Shown: positions 9,258-17,956 of the stretch, piece by piece
Layout: each line of letters begins with the position of its first letter
Position numbering within the stretch: position 1 is the first letter of the stretch
Origin: Streptomyces sp. NBC_00440
Lineage (GTDB): Bacteria > Actinomycetota > Actinomycetes > Streptomycetales > Streptomycetaceae
Assembly (NCBI RefSeq): GCF_036014215.1
Contig: NZ_CP107921.1
Span: 8,338,969-8,402,968 of the forward strand
Reading direction: 5' to 3'
DNA length: 64,000 nucleotides
Translations under genes and position numbers: made by a program
Notes under the pieces: generated by a model
Told to the model about the DNA's origin: nothing
Database searches by the model: none
The model's input: only the letters and a program-made list of their open reading frames with translations

Positions 9258-10298
9258 ATGCCCGTCACGAGACCAGTAGCCGCCGTCGCGGCCGTCATCG
9301 CCCTGAGCCTTGGTGTCGCGGCGTGCGGAGCGTCGGCGGATGACGGCGGATCCGGCAGCGGCGCGGGTGCCGCCGCGGCGCGCTCCGGCTACCCCGTGAA
9401 GATCGAGAACTGCGGCACGAGTCAGGTCTTCGACAAGGCGCCGAGCAGGGTCGTCGTCATGAACGGTGCCTCCGTCGCGGAGGTCTCGACCCTGCTCGCG
9501 CTGCGCCTCGGAGACAAGGTCGTCGCGAACCAGCAGTCGTACGGCATGTCCGAGTTCCCGGGCCGTGCCGAAGCGATCAAGAAGCTGCCGACCGGCGGCG
9601 TCAAGCAGAACGCGGCTTTCGACATTCCCCGGGAGTCGATGATCGGGCTGCGCCCCGACCTCGTCCTGTCGACGACGTCGTACGGGTTCGACGCCAAGAA
9701 CGGATTCGCCACCCGCGACGAGTTGAAGAACGTCGGCGCGCGCACCTACATATCGCCGCAGGGCTGCCACGACGAGAACTCGAAGCTCACCATCGAGGAC
9801 AGCTACCGTCTGCTGCGCGACATGGGCCGCATCTTCCATGTGTCCGACCGCGCGGAGAAAATCATCGCCGCGTCGCGCAAGCACATCGCCGACATCGCCT
9901 CGAAGGTGAAAGGAAAGAAGAAGCCGAAAGTCATGATGCTGTTCACGAACATGTCGATGGGCAGCAACGACTTCAGTTCCGTGGTGGCCAAGGGAATCTA
10001 CAACGACATTCTCGGAAAGGCCGGTGCCGTCAACGTCTTCGCCGATGCCTCGAAGACGTCCTTCGCCGACCTGAGCAAGGAGAAGGTGGCGGCCACCGAT
10101 GTCGACGCTCTCGTGGTCATCGCCTACCAGGACCCGAACGCCGCGGCCTACGCCGAGAAACTTTTCAAGGAGTTCCCCCAGTGGCCGGCCGCGAAGAACC
10201 ACACGTACGTGACGGTCTCCGACTCCATCTACCTGAGCCCCGACAACGACCTGGCCGTGGAGCGGATCGCGAAGAAGCTCCACCCGGACGCGTTCTGA
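9258..10298 (+). CDS. FecB-type ABC transporter substrate-binding lipoprotein
   Basis: A 346-residue lipoprotein. The signal peptide ends in LGVAAC with the lipidated Cys at residue 23, followed by a disordered Gly/Ser linker. The domain begins KIENCGTSQVFDKAPSRVVVM, which closely resembles the start of the BtuF-like protein at 2433-3440 (NCGKQVTYDKRPERVV), so the two importers are related. ATG start with GAGGAG upstream. The ligand is unknown: iron chelate, corrinoid or another metallophore. The position after copper genes hints at a metal complex, but copper itself is not shown. Confidence 0.85.
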   Translation: MPVTRPVAAVAAVIALSLGVAACGASADDGGSGSGAGAAAARSGYPVKIENCGTSQVFDKAPSRVVVMNGASVAEVSTLLALRLGDKVVANQQSYGMSEFPGRAEAIKKLPTGGVKQNAAFDIPRESMIGLRPDLVLSTTSYGFDAKNGFATRDELKNVGARTYISPQGCHDENSKLTIEDSYRLLRDMGRIFHVSDRAEKIIAASRKHIADIASKVKGKKKPKVMMLFTNMSMGSNDFSSVVAKGIYNDILGKAGAVNVFADASKTSFADLSKEKVAATDVDALVVIAYQDPNAAAYAEKLFKEFPQWPAAKNHTYVTVSDSIYLSPDNDLAVERIAKKLHPDAF

Positions 10299-11329
10299 CC
10301 CCACCGGGCCGCCGCCGCGCCGCCGTCGCACTCGGTGTCCTGCCGTTCCTGCTCGTCGTGGTCATGCTCGTCGCCGTCAGCACCGGCGCGGTGACCGTGC
10401 CGTTGGACGACGTGTGGCGGATCGTGCTGCACCACGTCTCGGGGATCGGGCGGGCGCCCGACGACATCGCGCTCGACCAGATCGTGTGGACGTTCCGCAC
10501 GCCGCGTGTGGTTCTCGCGGCCCTCGCCGGGGCGGGGCTCGCCCTGTCCGGAGCGGTGCTGCAGACCGTGGTCGCCAACCCCCTGGCCGATCCGATCGTG
10601 CTCGGCTTCTCCTACGGAGCCACGCTCGGAGCCGTCCTTGTCATCACCCTGGGCGGCGGAACAGCCCTGCTCGGCCTCGGTGTCCCAGCCGCAGCTTTCG
10701 TGGGATCGCTGATCGCCGGAGCGCTGGTGTTCTGGCTGGGACGCAGGCGGGGCCGGATGGCGCCCACCCGTCTCATCCTGGCCGGGGTGGCGGTCGGCTA
10801 CGTGTTCCTGTCGGCCACCAGCTACGTACAGCTCCAGGCCACGCCCAACGAGCTGCGCACGGTGATGTTCTGGATGCTCGGCAGCGTCGCCGGTGCCCAA
10901 TGGCATCAGCTGCCCGCCGTCACCGCGGTCGTCGTGGGCTGCACGGCTCTCCTGACCCTGTTCGGTCGTCGGCTGAACGTGCTGCTCGCCGGCGACGAGA
11001 CCGCCACCTCACTGGGCACCGACGTCAACCGGCTGCGGACGGTCCTGCTTCTGCTCTGCGCCCTGCTCACCGGCACGGTGATCGCGGTCGCGGGCAGCAT
11101 CGGGTTCGTCGGCTTGATGATCCCGCACCTGGTACGGCTCACCGTCGGCCCCGACCACCGCCGACTGCTGCCACTGTCCGCACTGCTCGGAGCGGTCTAT
11201 CTCGTCCTGGTCGACCTGCTGTCCCGCACGCTCGACCGCCCCAACGAACTCCCGCTCGGCATCCTCACCGCCCTGCTGGGCGCCCCCTTCTTCCTGTGGC
11301 TGTTGCGCCGCAACAAGGGTCTGGACTGA
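10181..11329 (+). CDS. FecCD-type ABC transporter permease, start codon uncertain
   Basis: Permease partner of the neighbouring binding protein; family motifs include TPRVVLAALAGAGLALSGAVLQ, NPLADPIVLGFSYGATLGA and GSIGFVGLMIPHLVRL. Homology starts around 10320. The only standard start in frame before it is GTG at 10181, which would overlap the previous gene by 118 bases and add about 38 residues unlike a permease. The natural junction would be a CTG at 10295 overlapping the TGA stop. Either start gives a full-length transporter core. It ends six bases before the ATPase gene. Confidence 0.88.
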   Translation: MAGREEPHVRDGLRLHLPEPRQRPGRGADREEAPPGRVLTPPGRRRAAVALGVLPFLLVVVMLVAVSTGAVTVPLDDVWRIVLHHVSGIGRAPDDIALDQIVWTFRTPRVVLAALAGAGLALSGAVLQTVVANPLADPIVLGFSYGATLGAVLVITLGGGTALLGLGVPAAAFVGSLIAGALVFWLGRRRGRMAPTRLILAGVAVGYVFLSATSYVQLQATPNELRTVMFWMLGSVAGAQWHQLPAVTAVVVGCTALLTLFGRRLNVLLAGDETATSLGTDVNRLRTVLLLLCALLTGTVIAVAGSIGFVGLMIPHLVRLTVGPDHRRLLPLSALLGAVYLVLVDLLSRTLDRPNELPLGILTALLGAPFFLWLLRRNKGLD

Positions 11330-11334
11330 ACACG

Positions 11335-12129
11335 ATGCGACTCACCGTCGACCAGCTCCACGTGACGCTGGACCACCACCCGATCCTCGACGGCGTGGAC
11401 ATCGAGGCCCATCCCGGCGACCTCGTGGGGCTGGTCGGGCCCAACGGCAGCGGCAAATCGACGCTGCTGCGCGCCGTCTACCGGTCCCTGCGGCCCGCCG
11501 GCGGCGCGGTCCGGGTCGGCGGCGACGACATCTGGGAGCTGAGCCCCCGCGCCGCCGCCATGCGGACCGCCGCCGTCCTCCAGGACGGGAGCGGTGAGGC
11601 CGGAGGACTCACGGTGACCGAGGCGATTGCCCTCGGGCGCGCCCCGCACCACGGTCTGCTCGGGCGTGACGGGCCAGGTGACCGGCAGGCCGTGGCGGAC
11701 GCCATCGACCTGTGCGCCGTACGGCACCTGGCTCACCGGGACTACGGATCGCTGTCCGGTGGTGAGCGTCAACGGGTCCTGCTGGCAAGGTCCTTGGCGC
11801 AGCAGCCCCGGCTGCTCGTACTGGACGAGCTGACCAACCACCTCGACATCCGCGCCCGGTTCGAGCTGCTGGAGCTGATCCGGTCCGCCGGTATCACGAC
11901 GCTCGCGGTGCTGCACGACCTCGATCTCGCGGCTCGCTTCTGCGACCACCTCGCCGTGCTCGACCAGGGGACCGTCAGGGCCGCAGGCCCCGTCCTCGAC
12001 GTCCTCACACCGACCGTTCTCGCCAAGGTCTTCGGTGTGGCCGCAGCGTCACGGCGAGACGCCGATGGCGTGGTCCGGCTGACCTACGCCGCGGACCCAC
12101 TGGCCACTGAAGAGCGGGCGGTGTACTGA
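11335..12129 (+). CDS. FecE-type ABC transporter ATP-binding protein
   Basis: A 264-residue ATPase of the second importer. Walker A is GPNGSGKST, the signature LSGGERQRV, and the switch His is in LHDLDLAARF. In Walker B (LLVLDELTNHLD) the residue after the catalytic Glu is Leu where Pro is usual (DEL instead of DEP); the BtuD-like copy at 3462-4223 has the standard DEP. ATG start five bases after the permease stop. It should drive import together with the two preceding gene products. Confidence 0.92.
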   Translation: MRLTVDQLHVTLDHHPILDGVDIEAHPGDLVGLVGPNGSGKSTLLRAVYRSLRPAGGAVRVGGDDIWELSPRAAAMRTAAVLQDGSGEAGGLTVTEAIALGRAPHHGLLGRDGPGDRQAVADAIDLCAVRHLAHRDYGSLSGGERQRVLLARSLAQQPRLLVLDELTNHLDIRARFELLELIRSAGITTLAVLHDLDLAARFCDHLAVLDQGTVRAAGPVLDVLTPTVLAKVFGVAAASRRDADGVVRLTYAADPLATEERAVY

Positions 12130-12370
12130 GGCAGGCGCGCGGACGGCGGGCACTCAGCCGCTCAGCCAGAGGTCGGCGCGGTCACCGTGCTGGCGAGGAT
12201 GCCGCTGTCGACGGAGGGACGGCTGCCGACGCTTCGATGAGTTCCTGTGTCCTGTGCATGGCTCCCCCCACGCGTGGGCAGGACAGGTCTGTCAGCTTTG
12301 AGCTATTGAACACTCTTTGAAGCAAGGTGAGTTGGGCCTCACTGCCTCTCCCGTCTGTGAGGAGCCCGTC

Positions 12371-12682
12371 ATGGCGACGCCTGATAGTCCGGGTTTCGAG
12401 ACCTGCCTCTGGGAGGCGCCGGCGAACGGGTCGCAGGCCCTTCTGCTGGGCTTGAGGGACAGGGTGTACGGGTGGTCGTTGCCCGTCTTCACCACGGTTC
12501 TGCTCGCGGGCGCGGACTGCTGGCTGGGATTCCAGTTCGGAGAGGCGGCCGGTGCCTGGGGTGGAGCCGGTGCGGGTGTGGTCATCAGCGTCGTGCTCCG
12601 TCTCTTTGTCTCGCGCGCGACGGCCGGTGGCGGTGGCGGACTCCACCGGCTCTCGTCGAGGTGGTGGCACGGGCGCCGCTGA
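12371..12682 (+). CDS. Small two-helix membrane protein, unknown function
   Basis: A 103-residue protein from the ATG at 12371, which has GAGGAG six bases upstream. Two hydrophobic stretches are visible, WSLPVFTTVLLAGADCWLGF and GGAGAGVVISVVLRLFV, followed by a basic, Trp/His-containing tail. I do not recognise a family. It stands alone between the ABC importer and the convergent copZ gene. The upstream region holds TTGAAC-ACTCT-TTGAAG (12306-12322), loosely like a Nur box but too diverged to call. Confidence 0.55.
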   Translation: MATPDSPGFETCLWEAPANGSQALLLGLRDRVYGWSLPVFTTVLLAGADCWLGFQFGEAAGAWGGAGAGVVISVVLRLFVSRATAGGGGGLHRLSSRWWHGRR

Positions 12683-12734
12683 GCGGATCCCGTGCCGCCC
12701 CGCCGGCGAAGCGGCCGGTCGGCCCGACCCGGTG

Positions 12735-12950
12735 TCAGGCATCGACGGTCTGGGCCACCTGGTATCCCGCTTCCTCGATCGCGGCCCGCAGCAGGGCGTC
12801 GTCCAGGCCGGAGCCCTCGACTCGGACCGTCTGCCTCTCCAGATGCTCATCCACGAGTGTGACGCCGCCGACGGCGGTGACCTGCTTCTTGATGGCGGCA
12901 GCGCAGTGCCCGCAGCTCATGCCGGTGACGCGGTAGTCGATTCGGTTCAT
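12735..12950 (-). CDS. copZ: CopZ-type copper chaperone (HMA domain)
   Basis: A 71-residue single-domain heavy-metal-associated protein that carries Cu(I) in the cytoplasm and passes it to CopA. The metal motif GMSCGHCAAAI holds both Cys ligands near the N-terminus, and the C-terminal AAIEEAGYQVA completes the beta-alpha-beta fold. ATG start at 12950 with CAGGAG upstream. It is on the strand opposite to copA, 4.4 kb away, in the same copper island. Confidence 0.92.
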   Translation of the reverse strand: MNRIDYRVTGMSCGHCAAAIKKQVTAVGGVTLVDEHLERQTVRVEGSGLDDALLRAAIEEAGYQVAQTVDA

Positions 12951-13123
12951 GGCACCACTCCTGAGGTGGGGGAGACGCGGGCATGCGTGTCCCGATACGT
13001 GCGGAGACGGCACGGTGTTCGGCCGGTCCGTGTCTCTCATGAGTCGGTCGGTGGCGCGTCAGGGTTCCCCTGTGTCGCAGCCGTCACTCTGACCGGTCGA
13101 GGGCGAGTTCCGGTCTCACGGGA

Positions 13124-13380
13124 GTGGAGGAGCAGCACTTCGTCGGGCTGCGCGACGTATTGGGGCACGCCGCGCAGGCTGGTGGTGAGGTGGAGGCCAC
13201 GCTGGTGCGGCTGTCGGCGCCTGGCGAGGTGACGTGCTTCTTCGGCACCAGGGTCGTCGCGCCGACAGCGTGGGAACCCACCTGGGGCGACCTTCTGATC
13301 GTTCCCGCCGGCGGCGATGGGCTGATGGGAGATCCCGAAGTCCTGCGGGACCTCGTGCGGGCACAGGCGGCGGGCGGAAC
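13124..13380 (+). pseudogene. Possible DJ-1/PfpI-domain remnant
   Basis: The 522-base gap between copZ and the next membrane protein holds this plus-strand frame: FVGLRDVLGHAAQAGGEVEA, then WGDLLIVPAGGDGLMGDPEV. This resembles the core of DJ-1/PfpI proteins (a xPDxLVVPGG motif followed by a short helix), but the beginning and the second half are missing. The frame then runs on into the next gene in the wrong phase. I treat it as a decayed fragment; a chance frame is possible. Confidence 0.35.
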
Positions 13381-13472
13381 GTCGGCACCGGTGCGGCCCT
13401 CGTACAGCGCATATGCCGCATCTCATGCATGCGGCCCCAGTGCTTCGCGGCGCCCACGGGCAGTGCCAAGAT

Positions 13473-14246
13473 GTGGCTGTGTCTGTCAGCCGGGTGTCTC
13501 GCGCGTCACGCGCCGCGGTGTTCGCCGCCGTGAGCGTCGTACTCGCTGCGCTGGGGCACGTGCTGATGTCCGGTACGCCGCTGCCGTGGCCGGTACTGGC
13601 CCTGGCGGCCGCCGGGACGGGACTTTCCGGCTGGGTCTTCGCGGCCAGGGAACGCGGGCGGCACACCGTGATCGCCCTGACGGTAGCGGTGCAGGCGTGC
13701 TTGCACGTCGCCTTCACGCTGGCGCAGTCGCTCGCGAGTCCGTCTCCCGCATCCGGCATGTCCTCGTCGGCCGGCCCCCAGCAGTGGGGCCGCCTGCTGC
13801 TGTGCGGCAATCCCACGCCCGAGGCGGCGGCACGTGCCTACGACCTGGTGGTGCAGAACGGCCTGACGCGCCAGATGCACCTGCCGCCTGCCCGGAGCGG
13901 CGACCCGATGTCACACGACATGGCGGGCATGCACTCCATGGCCGGCATGCATCACATGGGAGGAATGTCGGGAACTGCGTCGTGGGGCATGCTGGCCGCG
14001 CACCTGGCCGCCGCGCTTGTCTGCGGGATCTGGCTGGCGCTGGGGGAGCGGGCGACGTTCCGCGTCCTGCGGGCGGCCGCCGACCGGGCCTTCGTACCCT
14101 TGCGGTTGATCCTTGCCGTCTGGCCGGTCAGCGACGTCCCCCCGCCTGTCCGGCACGCCGTCCCCATCGTGCGGCGCCTGCAGTCGCGACTACTCGTCCA
14201 CACCCTTACGACCCGAGGTCCACCCGGAGCGCCTGCTGTCGCATGA
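13473..14246 (+). CDS. His/Met-rich integral membrane protein of copper island
   Basis: About 257 residues from a GTG at 13473 (GTG at 13479 is also possible; the ribosome site is weak). Several membrane helices are visible: AAVFAAVSVVLAALGHVLM, LALAAAGTGLSGWVF and LAAHLAAALVCGIWLALG. The central loop is packed with potential copper ligands: MSHDMAGMHSMAGMHHMGGM. This layout is known from actinobacterial membrane proteins associated with copper loci. A role in copper binding or transport at the membrane is inferred from composition and neighbours. Confidence 0.75.
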   Translation: MAVSVSRVSRASRAAVFAAVSVVLAALGHVLMSGTPLPWPVLALAAAGTGLSGWVFAARERGRHTVIALTVAVQACLHVAFTLAQSLASPSPASGMSSSAGPQQWGRLLLCGNPTPEAAARAYDLVVQNGLTRQMHLPPARSGDPMSHDMAGMHSMAGMHHMGGMSGTASWGMLAAHLAAALVCGIWLALGERATFRVLRAAADRAFVPLRLILAVWPVSDVPPPVRHAVPIVRRLQSRLLVHTLTTRGPPGAPAVA

Positions 14247-14423
14247 CAGCCGGTTCCACGTGCCCGGCAGCTGACCGCTGCCCGGACGTGCTCCCCGTGC
14301 ACGCGCCTGCGCTGCACGGCTTTCATCCCGATTTCCCGTGACGCGCCCGTGAGGCGTGCGGCGACCTGTGCCGACGGCCTGTCACGTGTGCGCGGAGCGG
14401 GATCCGAGAAGGGACCCCGGGCA

Positions 14424-15023
14424 ATGACTCCTGCCCTGCCCGCGGTGACCGACGAAACGGTCACCGCCATCGCTCTCGCCGCCGCGCGCGGAGACAGCGA
14501 CGCAGCAGAACGATTCGTGCGCGCACTTCAGCTGGACGTGCGCCGATTCGTGACGTACCTGGCCCAGGACGCGCAAGCAGCGGACGACCTGACCCAGGAC
14601 ACGTTCCTGCGTGCCCTGTCGAGCCTGCACCGATTCGAGGGCCGCTCGTCGGCCCGCACCTGGCTTCTGTCCATCGCGCGCCGTGTGGTGGCCGACAGTA
14701 TGCGACGTGCCGCGGTGCGGCCACGTATCGCCGACACCGCCGACTGGCAAGGCGCCGCCGAGCGTACGCAACCCAGGGGGCTGCCCGGCTTCGATGACGG
14801 CATCGCTGTCATGGAACTCATCGACGCGCTGCCACCGGACCGCCGCGACGCGTTCATGCTCACGCAACTCCTGGGCCTGTCCTATGCGGAGGTCGCGGTT
14901 CTGGCCGGTTGCCCGGTGGGCACAGTGCGCTCGCGCGTCTCAAGGGCGCGCGTGTTTCTGGTGCAGTGCTTGTCCGATGCCGCGTCGCTGCCTGACGAGG
15001 CGTCCGAACTCGTCGCGGCCTGA
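14424..15023 (+). CDS. ECF-family RNA polymerase sigma factor
   Basis: A 199-residue sigma factor with region 2 (DAQAADDLTQDTFLRALSSL, then FEGRSSARTWLLSIARRVV) and region 4 (LPPDRRDAFMLTQLLGLSYA, then GCPVGTVRSRVSRAR). ATG start at 14424 with a GAGAAGGGA upstream. No anti-sigma gene follows; instead two membrane-protein genes typical of copper loci lie downstream. It probably controls genes of this island, but the signal is unknown. Confidence 0.9.
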   Translation: MTPALPAVTDETVTAIALAAARGDSDAAERFVRALQLDVRRFVTYLAQDAQAADDLTQDTFLRALSSLHRFEGRSSARTWLLSIARRVVADSMRRAAVRPRIADTADWQGAAERTQPRGLPGFDDGIAVMELIDALPPDRRDAFMLTQLLGLSYAEVAVLAGCPVGTVRSRVSRARVFLVQCLSDAASLPDEASELVAA

Positions 15024-15232
15024 CCTCGCGTAGGCCGACGCCGACCCTTTCCTGTCGTGTCGCTGCTGTTGCGTACGGCAGATCCGGGCGGCGTCGGCCG
15101 TCTTCCCCCGCGCACCTCTTCGACGTGACCCCGGTCACGCCAAGACGGATGGAACTCGTCCGCCCGCGCGTCCGACCACTACACCGGACCGCCTGGAGCG
15201 GTGGACAACGTTCCGTTACAGAAAGGCCCGTT

Positions 15233-16723
15233 ATGGCGGAAAGCCACACAGCGCAAGCTGCGACGGACATATCCACAGCAGATCCCGGCCTGAACGTCCC
15301 AGAGGCCGGCCACGAGGAGAGCGTTCACGGACGGATCGCTGAAGCCGCTACGTCGTCGGGCGGCTCCAAGCCTCCCGTGTCGTGGAGCGGGTTGCGTCCC
15401 CTGCTGCTTCGCCTCCACTTCTACGCCGGCGTCGTCATCGGCCCATTCCTGCTCGTCGCGGCCATCACAGGGCTGATGTACACCGCGACACCGCAGATCG
15501 AGGCGGTCGTCTACCGCCACGAACTCAAGGTCACCCCGCACGGCGAGGCTGAACCGCTCTCCGCCCAGGTGGCGGCGGCACGCAAGGCGGTCCCCGAGGG
15601 CACGCTGTTCTCGGTGGCCCCGGCCACCGGCCGCACGGACAGCACCCGCGTGGTCTTCGACAAGCCCGGCCTGCCCGACAACTACACGCAGACCGCGTTC
15701 GTGAACCCTTACTCCAGTGAAGTGCTCGGCCAGGAGCGGACGTTCGCCGGGTGGTGGCTCCCGGTCCGAGCCTGGGTGGACGGCTTCCACCGGCACCTCA
15801 ACCTCGGCGAATTCGGCCGCAACTACAGCGAAATCGCCGCCAGCTGGCTGTGGGTGGAAGTCCTGGGCGGCCTCGCCCTGTGGCTCACGGCCCCGCGCTC
15901 ACGCCGGCGGCTGCGGCGCGTGCTCGTGCCCCAGGGCGGTGCGAAGGGGCGCCGACGCACCATGTCCTGGCATGCCACCGTCGGCGTCTGGGCCTCGATC
16001 GGTCTGCTGGGCCTGTCCGCGACCGGCATGACCTGGTCCGTGCATGCCGGGGCGAGCATCGGCAAGATCCAGTCGGCGCTGGCCGGACCGACCCCGGCGG
16101 TGTCCACAACCCTGCCCGGACGCGCCGCCGGGAAGGAGTCCGCATCGGTACCCGTGAAGGACGTGGGGATCGACGCGGTCGTGGCCTCCGCGCACGCGGC
16201 CGGACTGCGCGGCGTACTCGATGTGACACCGCCGACCAAGGATCAGACCACGTACGTGGTCAAGGAGAACACCCGCAGCTGGCCAGAACGCCACGACACC
16301 GTGGCCGTCGACCCCGCCACCGGTAAGGTCACCGACCGCGCGAACTGGGCCGACTACCCGCTCCTTGCCAAGATGACGAACTGGGGTATCGACGCCCACA
16401 TGGGCCTGCTGTTCGGACTCGCCAACCAGATCGCGCTCGCTCTGCTCGCCGTCGCCCTCATCGGCATGATCCTGCGGGGCTACCGCATGTGGTGGCTGCG
16501 CAGGCCGACCCGCACCGAAGGCTTCGTGCTCGGCCGGGCACCGGCACGAGGTGCCTGGCGTCGCCTGCCTGGCTGGTTCCTGGCTCCGGCCGTGCTACTG
16601 ACCGCCATGATCGGCTACTACGTCCCCCTCTTCGGCCTGCCCCTGCTGGCTTTTCTGGCTGTCGACCTGATCATCGGCGCGCGCCGCCGGCGCCGCACCG
16701 AGCGTACGGAGGTGGCCGCGTGA
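15233..16723 (+). CDS. PepSY-associated membrane protein
   Basis: A 496-residue PepSY-TM family protein. Four membrane segments are clear: FYAGVVIGPFLLVAAITGLM, WLWVEVLGGLALWLT, ATVGVWASIGLLGLSATGM and QIALALLAVALIGMILRGY. Extracytoplasmic loops carry PepSY-like sequence, and conserved His residues (LRLHFYAG, HRHLNLGE, WHATVG) sit at membrane edges. Family members occur with iron and copper uptake or reduction systems. ATG at 15233 with GAAAGG upstream; the stop overlaps the next start (GTGA). The function is inferred from the neighbourhood. Confidence 0.85.
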   Translation: MAESHTAQAATDISTADPGLNVPEAGHEESVHGRIAEAATSSGGSKPPVSWSGLRPLLLRLHFYAGVVIGPFLLVAAITGLMYTATPQIEAVVYRHELKVTPHGEAEPLSAQVAAARKAVPEGTLFSVAPATGRTDSTRVVFDKPGLPDNYTQTAFVNPYSSEVLGQERTFAGWWLPVRAWVDGFHRHLNLGEFGRNYSEIAASWLWVEVLGGLALWLTAPRSRRRLRRVLVPQGGAKGRRRTMSWHATVGVWASIGLLGLSATGMTWSVHAGASIGKIQSALAGPTPAVSTTLPGRAAGKESASVPVKDVGIDAVVASAHAAGLRGVLDVTPPTKDQTTYVVKENTRSWPERHDTVAVDPATGKVTDRANWADYPLLAKMTNWGIDAHMGLLFGLANQIALALLAVALIGMILRGYRMWWLRRPTRTEGFVLGRAPARGAWRRLPGWFLAPAVLLTAMIGYYVPLFGLPLLAFLAVDLIIGARRRRRTERTEVAA

Positions 16724-17376
16724 TCAACGCGACCGGACTGAGGTGGATCCTCACCGCACTCTTCACCTTTCCCGCCCTCTACGCGCTGTGGTCGACGGCA
16801 GCGCCGGGCCGTACGCCGGCCAACCGGGTGGAGCACACCCTCCACGCCGTCATGGGGTTCGCGATGACCGCGATGGCCTGGCCCTGGGGCATGGACCTCC
16901 CCGCCGGTCCACAGATCGTCGTCTTCTCCGCAGGAGGGGTGTGGTTCGCCGCCGCTGCTCTGGCCCGTGCCTCGCGGGCGAACACCCGCACCGCCGCACT
17001 GGTGGCCGCGCTGCCCCACATCGTGATGATGGGGGCCATGGCCTGGATGGCAACCGTGATGAACGGATCAGGGATGGCCGCCGGCGCGGGCGGTGCGGGC
17101 CACGACATGCCGGGAATGGACATGGCCGGCACCAACGCCACCAGCGCCATGACCCTGTCCCGGGCCGGCGACCAGTGGACGGCCTGCCTCCTCGCAGTCG
17201 CTCTCGTAATCCTCGGACTGCGCTGGCTGGCCCAGGCGTTCGACCACGGGCGCGTCGCCGTTACTCCTGCCACCCCCCGCGGCACCACCGCGCTCCTTCA
17301 CAGCGAAGCCTCCGAGCCCGCCTGCCACGCGGCGATGGCCGTCGGGATGGGGGTGATGCTCGTCCTGCTCGTGTGA
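16720..17376 (+). CDS. DUF5134-type membrane protein with Met/His loop
   Basis: A 218-residue membrane protein starting with GTG at 16720, overlapping the previous stop. About six hydrophobic segments are present (for example WILTALFTFPALYALW and WTACLLAVALVILGLRWLAQ). A loop GHDMPGMDMAGT offers Met and His ligands, as in other proteins of this island. The pattern matches the actinobacterial DUF5134 family, whose function is not established. Co-translation with the PepSY protein suggests a joint membrane role. Confidence 0.75.
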   Translation: MINATGLRWILTALFTFPALYALWSTAAPGRTPANRVEHTLHAVMGFAMTAMAWPWGMDLPAGPQIVVFSAGGVWFAAAALARASRANTRTAALVAALPHIVMMGAMAWMATVMNGSGMAAGAGGAGHDMPGMDMAGTNATSAMTLSRAGDQWTACLLAVALVILGLRWLAQAFDHGRVAVTPATPRGTTALLHSEASEPACHAAMAVGMGVMLVLLV

Positions 17377-17413
17377 CGACGGTGCGCGGGTCGCTGATTC
17401 CCCTTTTCCAGGA

Positions 17414-17449
17414 AGTCGTTCGGGGACCGCTTGAGGTTCCCGAACGACT
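17414..17449 (+). terminator. Stem-loop terminator after the PepSY/DUF5134 operon
   Basis: AGTCGTTCGGG pairs perfectly with CCCGAACGACT, with two further pairs at the loop, around a 10-base loop. It lies 37 bases after the stop at 17376. There is no T-run, as is usual in streptomycete terminators. Confidence 0.7.
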
Positions 17450-17593
17450 CCCGCCCACGGAAGCATGTGGGGCGCGACGCAGCGGTCATCGCTTCGGGCG
17501 TGCTCCCGCTCCATGGCCCGTGGCCGCGTTCGTCGAAACACCGCCGGGTATGACCGCAGCACGCCGTCACAACTGCGCAAAGGGAGCTGGGAC

Positions 17594-17809
17594 ATGAACG
17601 ATCTTACGGGCCTCCAAGAGGTGGCGACCTTCTGCGGAAACTGCAACTGCGGTTTCCCCCAGCTGTTCATCGACCCCCAGGCACCGGAGGAGCGCCGCAT
17701 CGTGATCACCGACGACTTCGGCCAGCGCGTTCAGATGAGCGCCGACCAGTTCTCCTCGCTCGTCGAGGAGGCGAAGGAAGGGAAACTGGACGCACTGATC
17801 ACGGCATGA
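17594..17809 (+). CDS. Small protein with CGNCNCG motif
   Basis: A 71-residue protein; ATG at 17594 with GGGAG upstream. The N-terminal half has TFCGNCNCGFPQLFIDP, three closely spaced Cys that could bind a metal. The C-terminal half (ITDDFGQRVQMSADQFSSLV) loosely resembles the end of DUF397 proteins. I do not know a functional name. It could be a small metal-binding protein or a peptide precursor; position next to a copper island favours the former. It lies 41 bases before the IS5 element. Confidence 0.65.
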   Translation: MNDLTGLQEVATFCGNCNCGFPQLFIDPQAPEERRIVITDDFGQRVQMSADQFSSLVEEAKEGKLDALITA

Positions 17810-17850
17810 CAGGGCGGGCACGGCACCCTGAATCGCGTCGCAGACGCTTA

Positions 17851-17871
17851 GGGCCTGTCCGGCGGATCATG
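17851..17871 (+). repeat. Left terminal inverted repeat of IS5 element
   Basis: 21 bases, matching the right end at 20 of 21 positions; preceded by TTA. Confidence 0.8.
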
Positions 17872-17956
17872 GCGTGGGCGAGGTTCCCCACCTTTGTCTC
17901 TGGAGCCAGTCCAACAGGCCGGCGACGTGATCCACCGGACGCCGTAGGGTGATCGT

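Noticed and set aside
12306..12322. A second Nur box (TTGAAC-ACTCT-TTGAAG)
   Set aside because: Spacing fits but both half sites deviate from TTGCAA at two or more positions.
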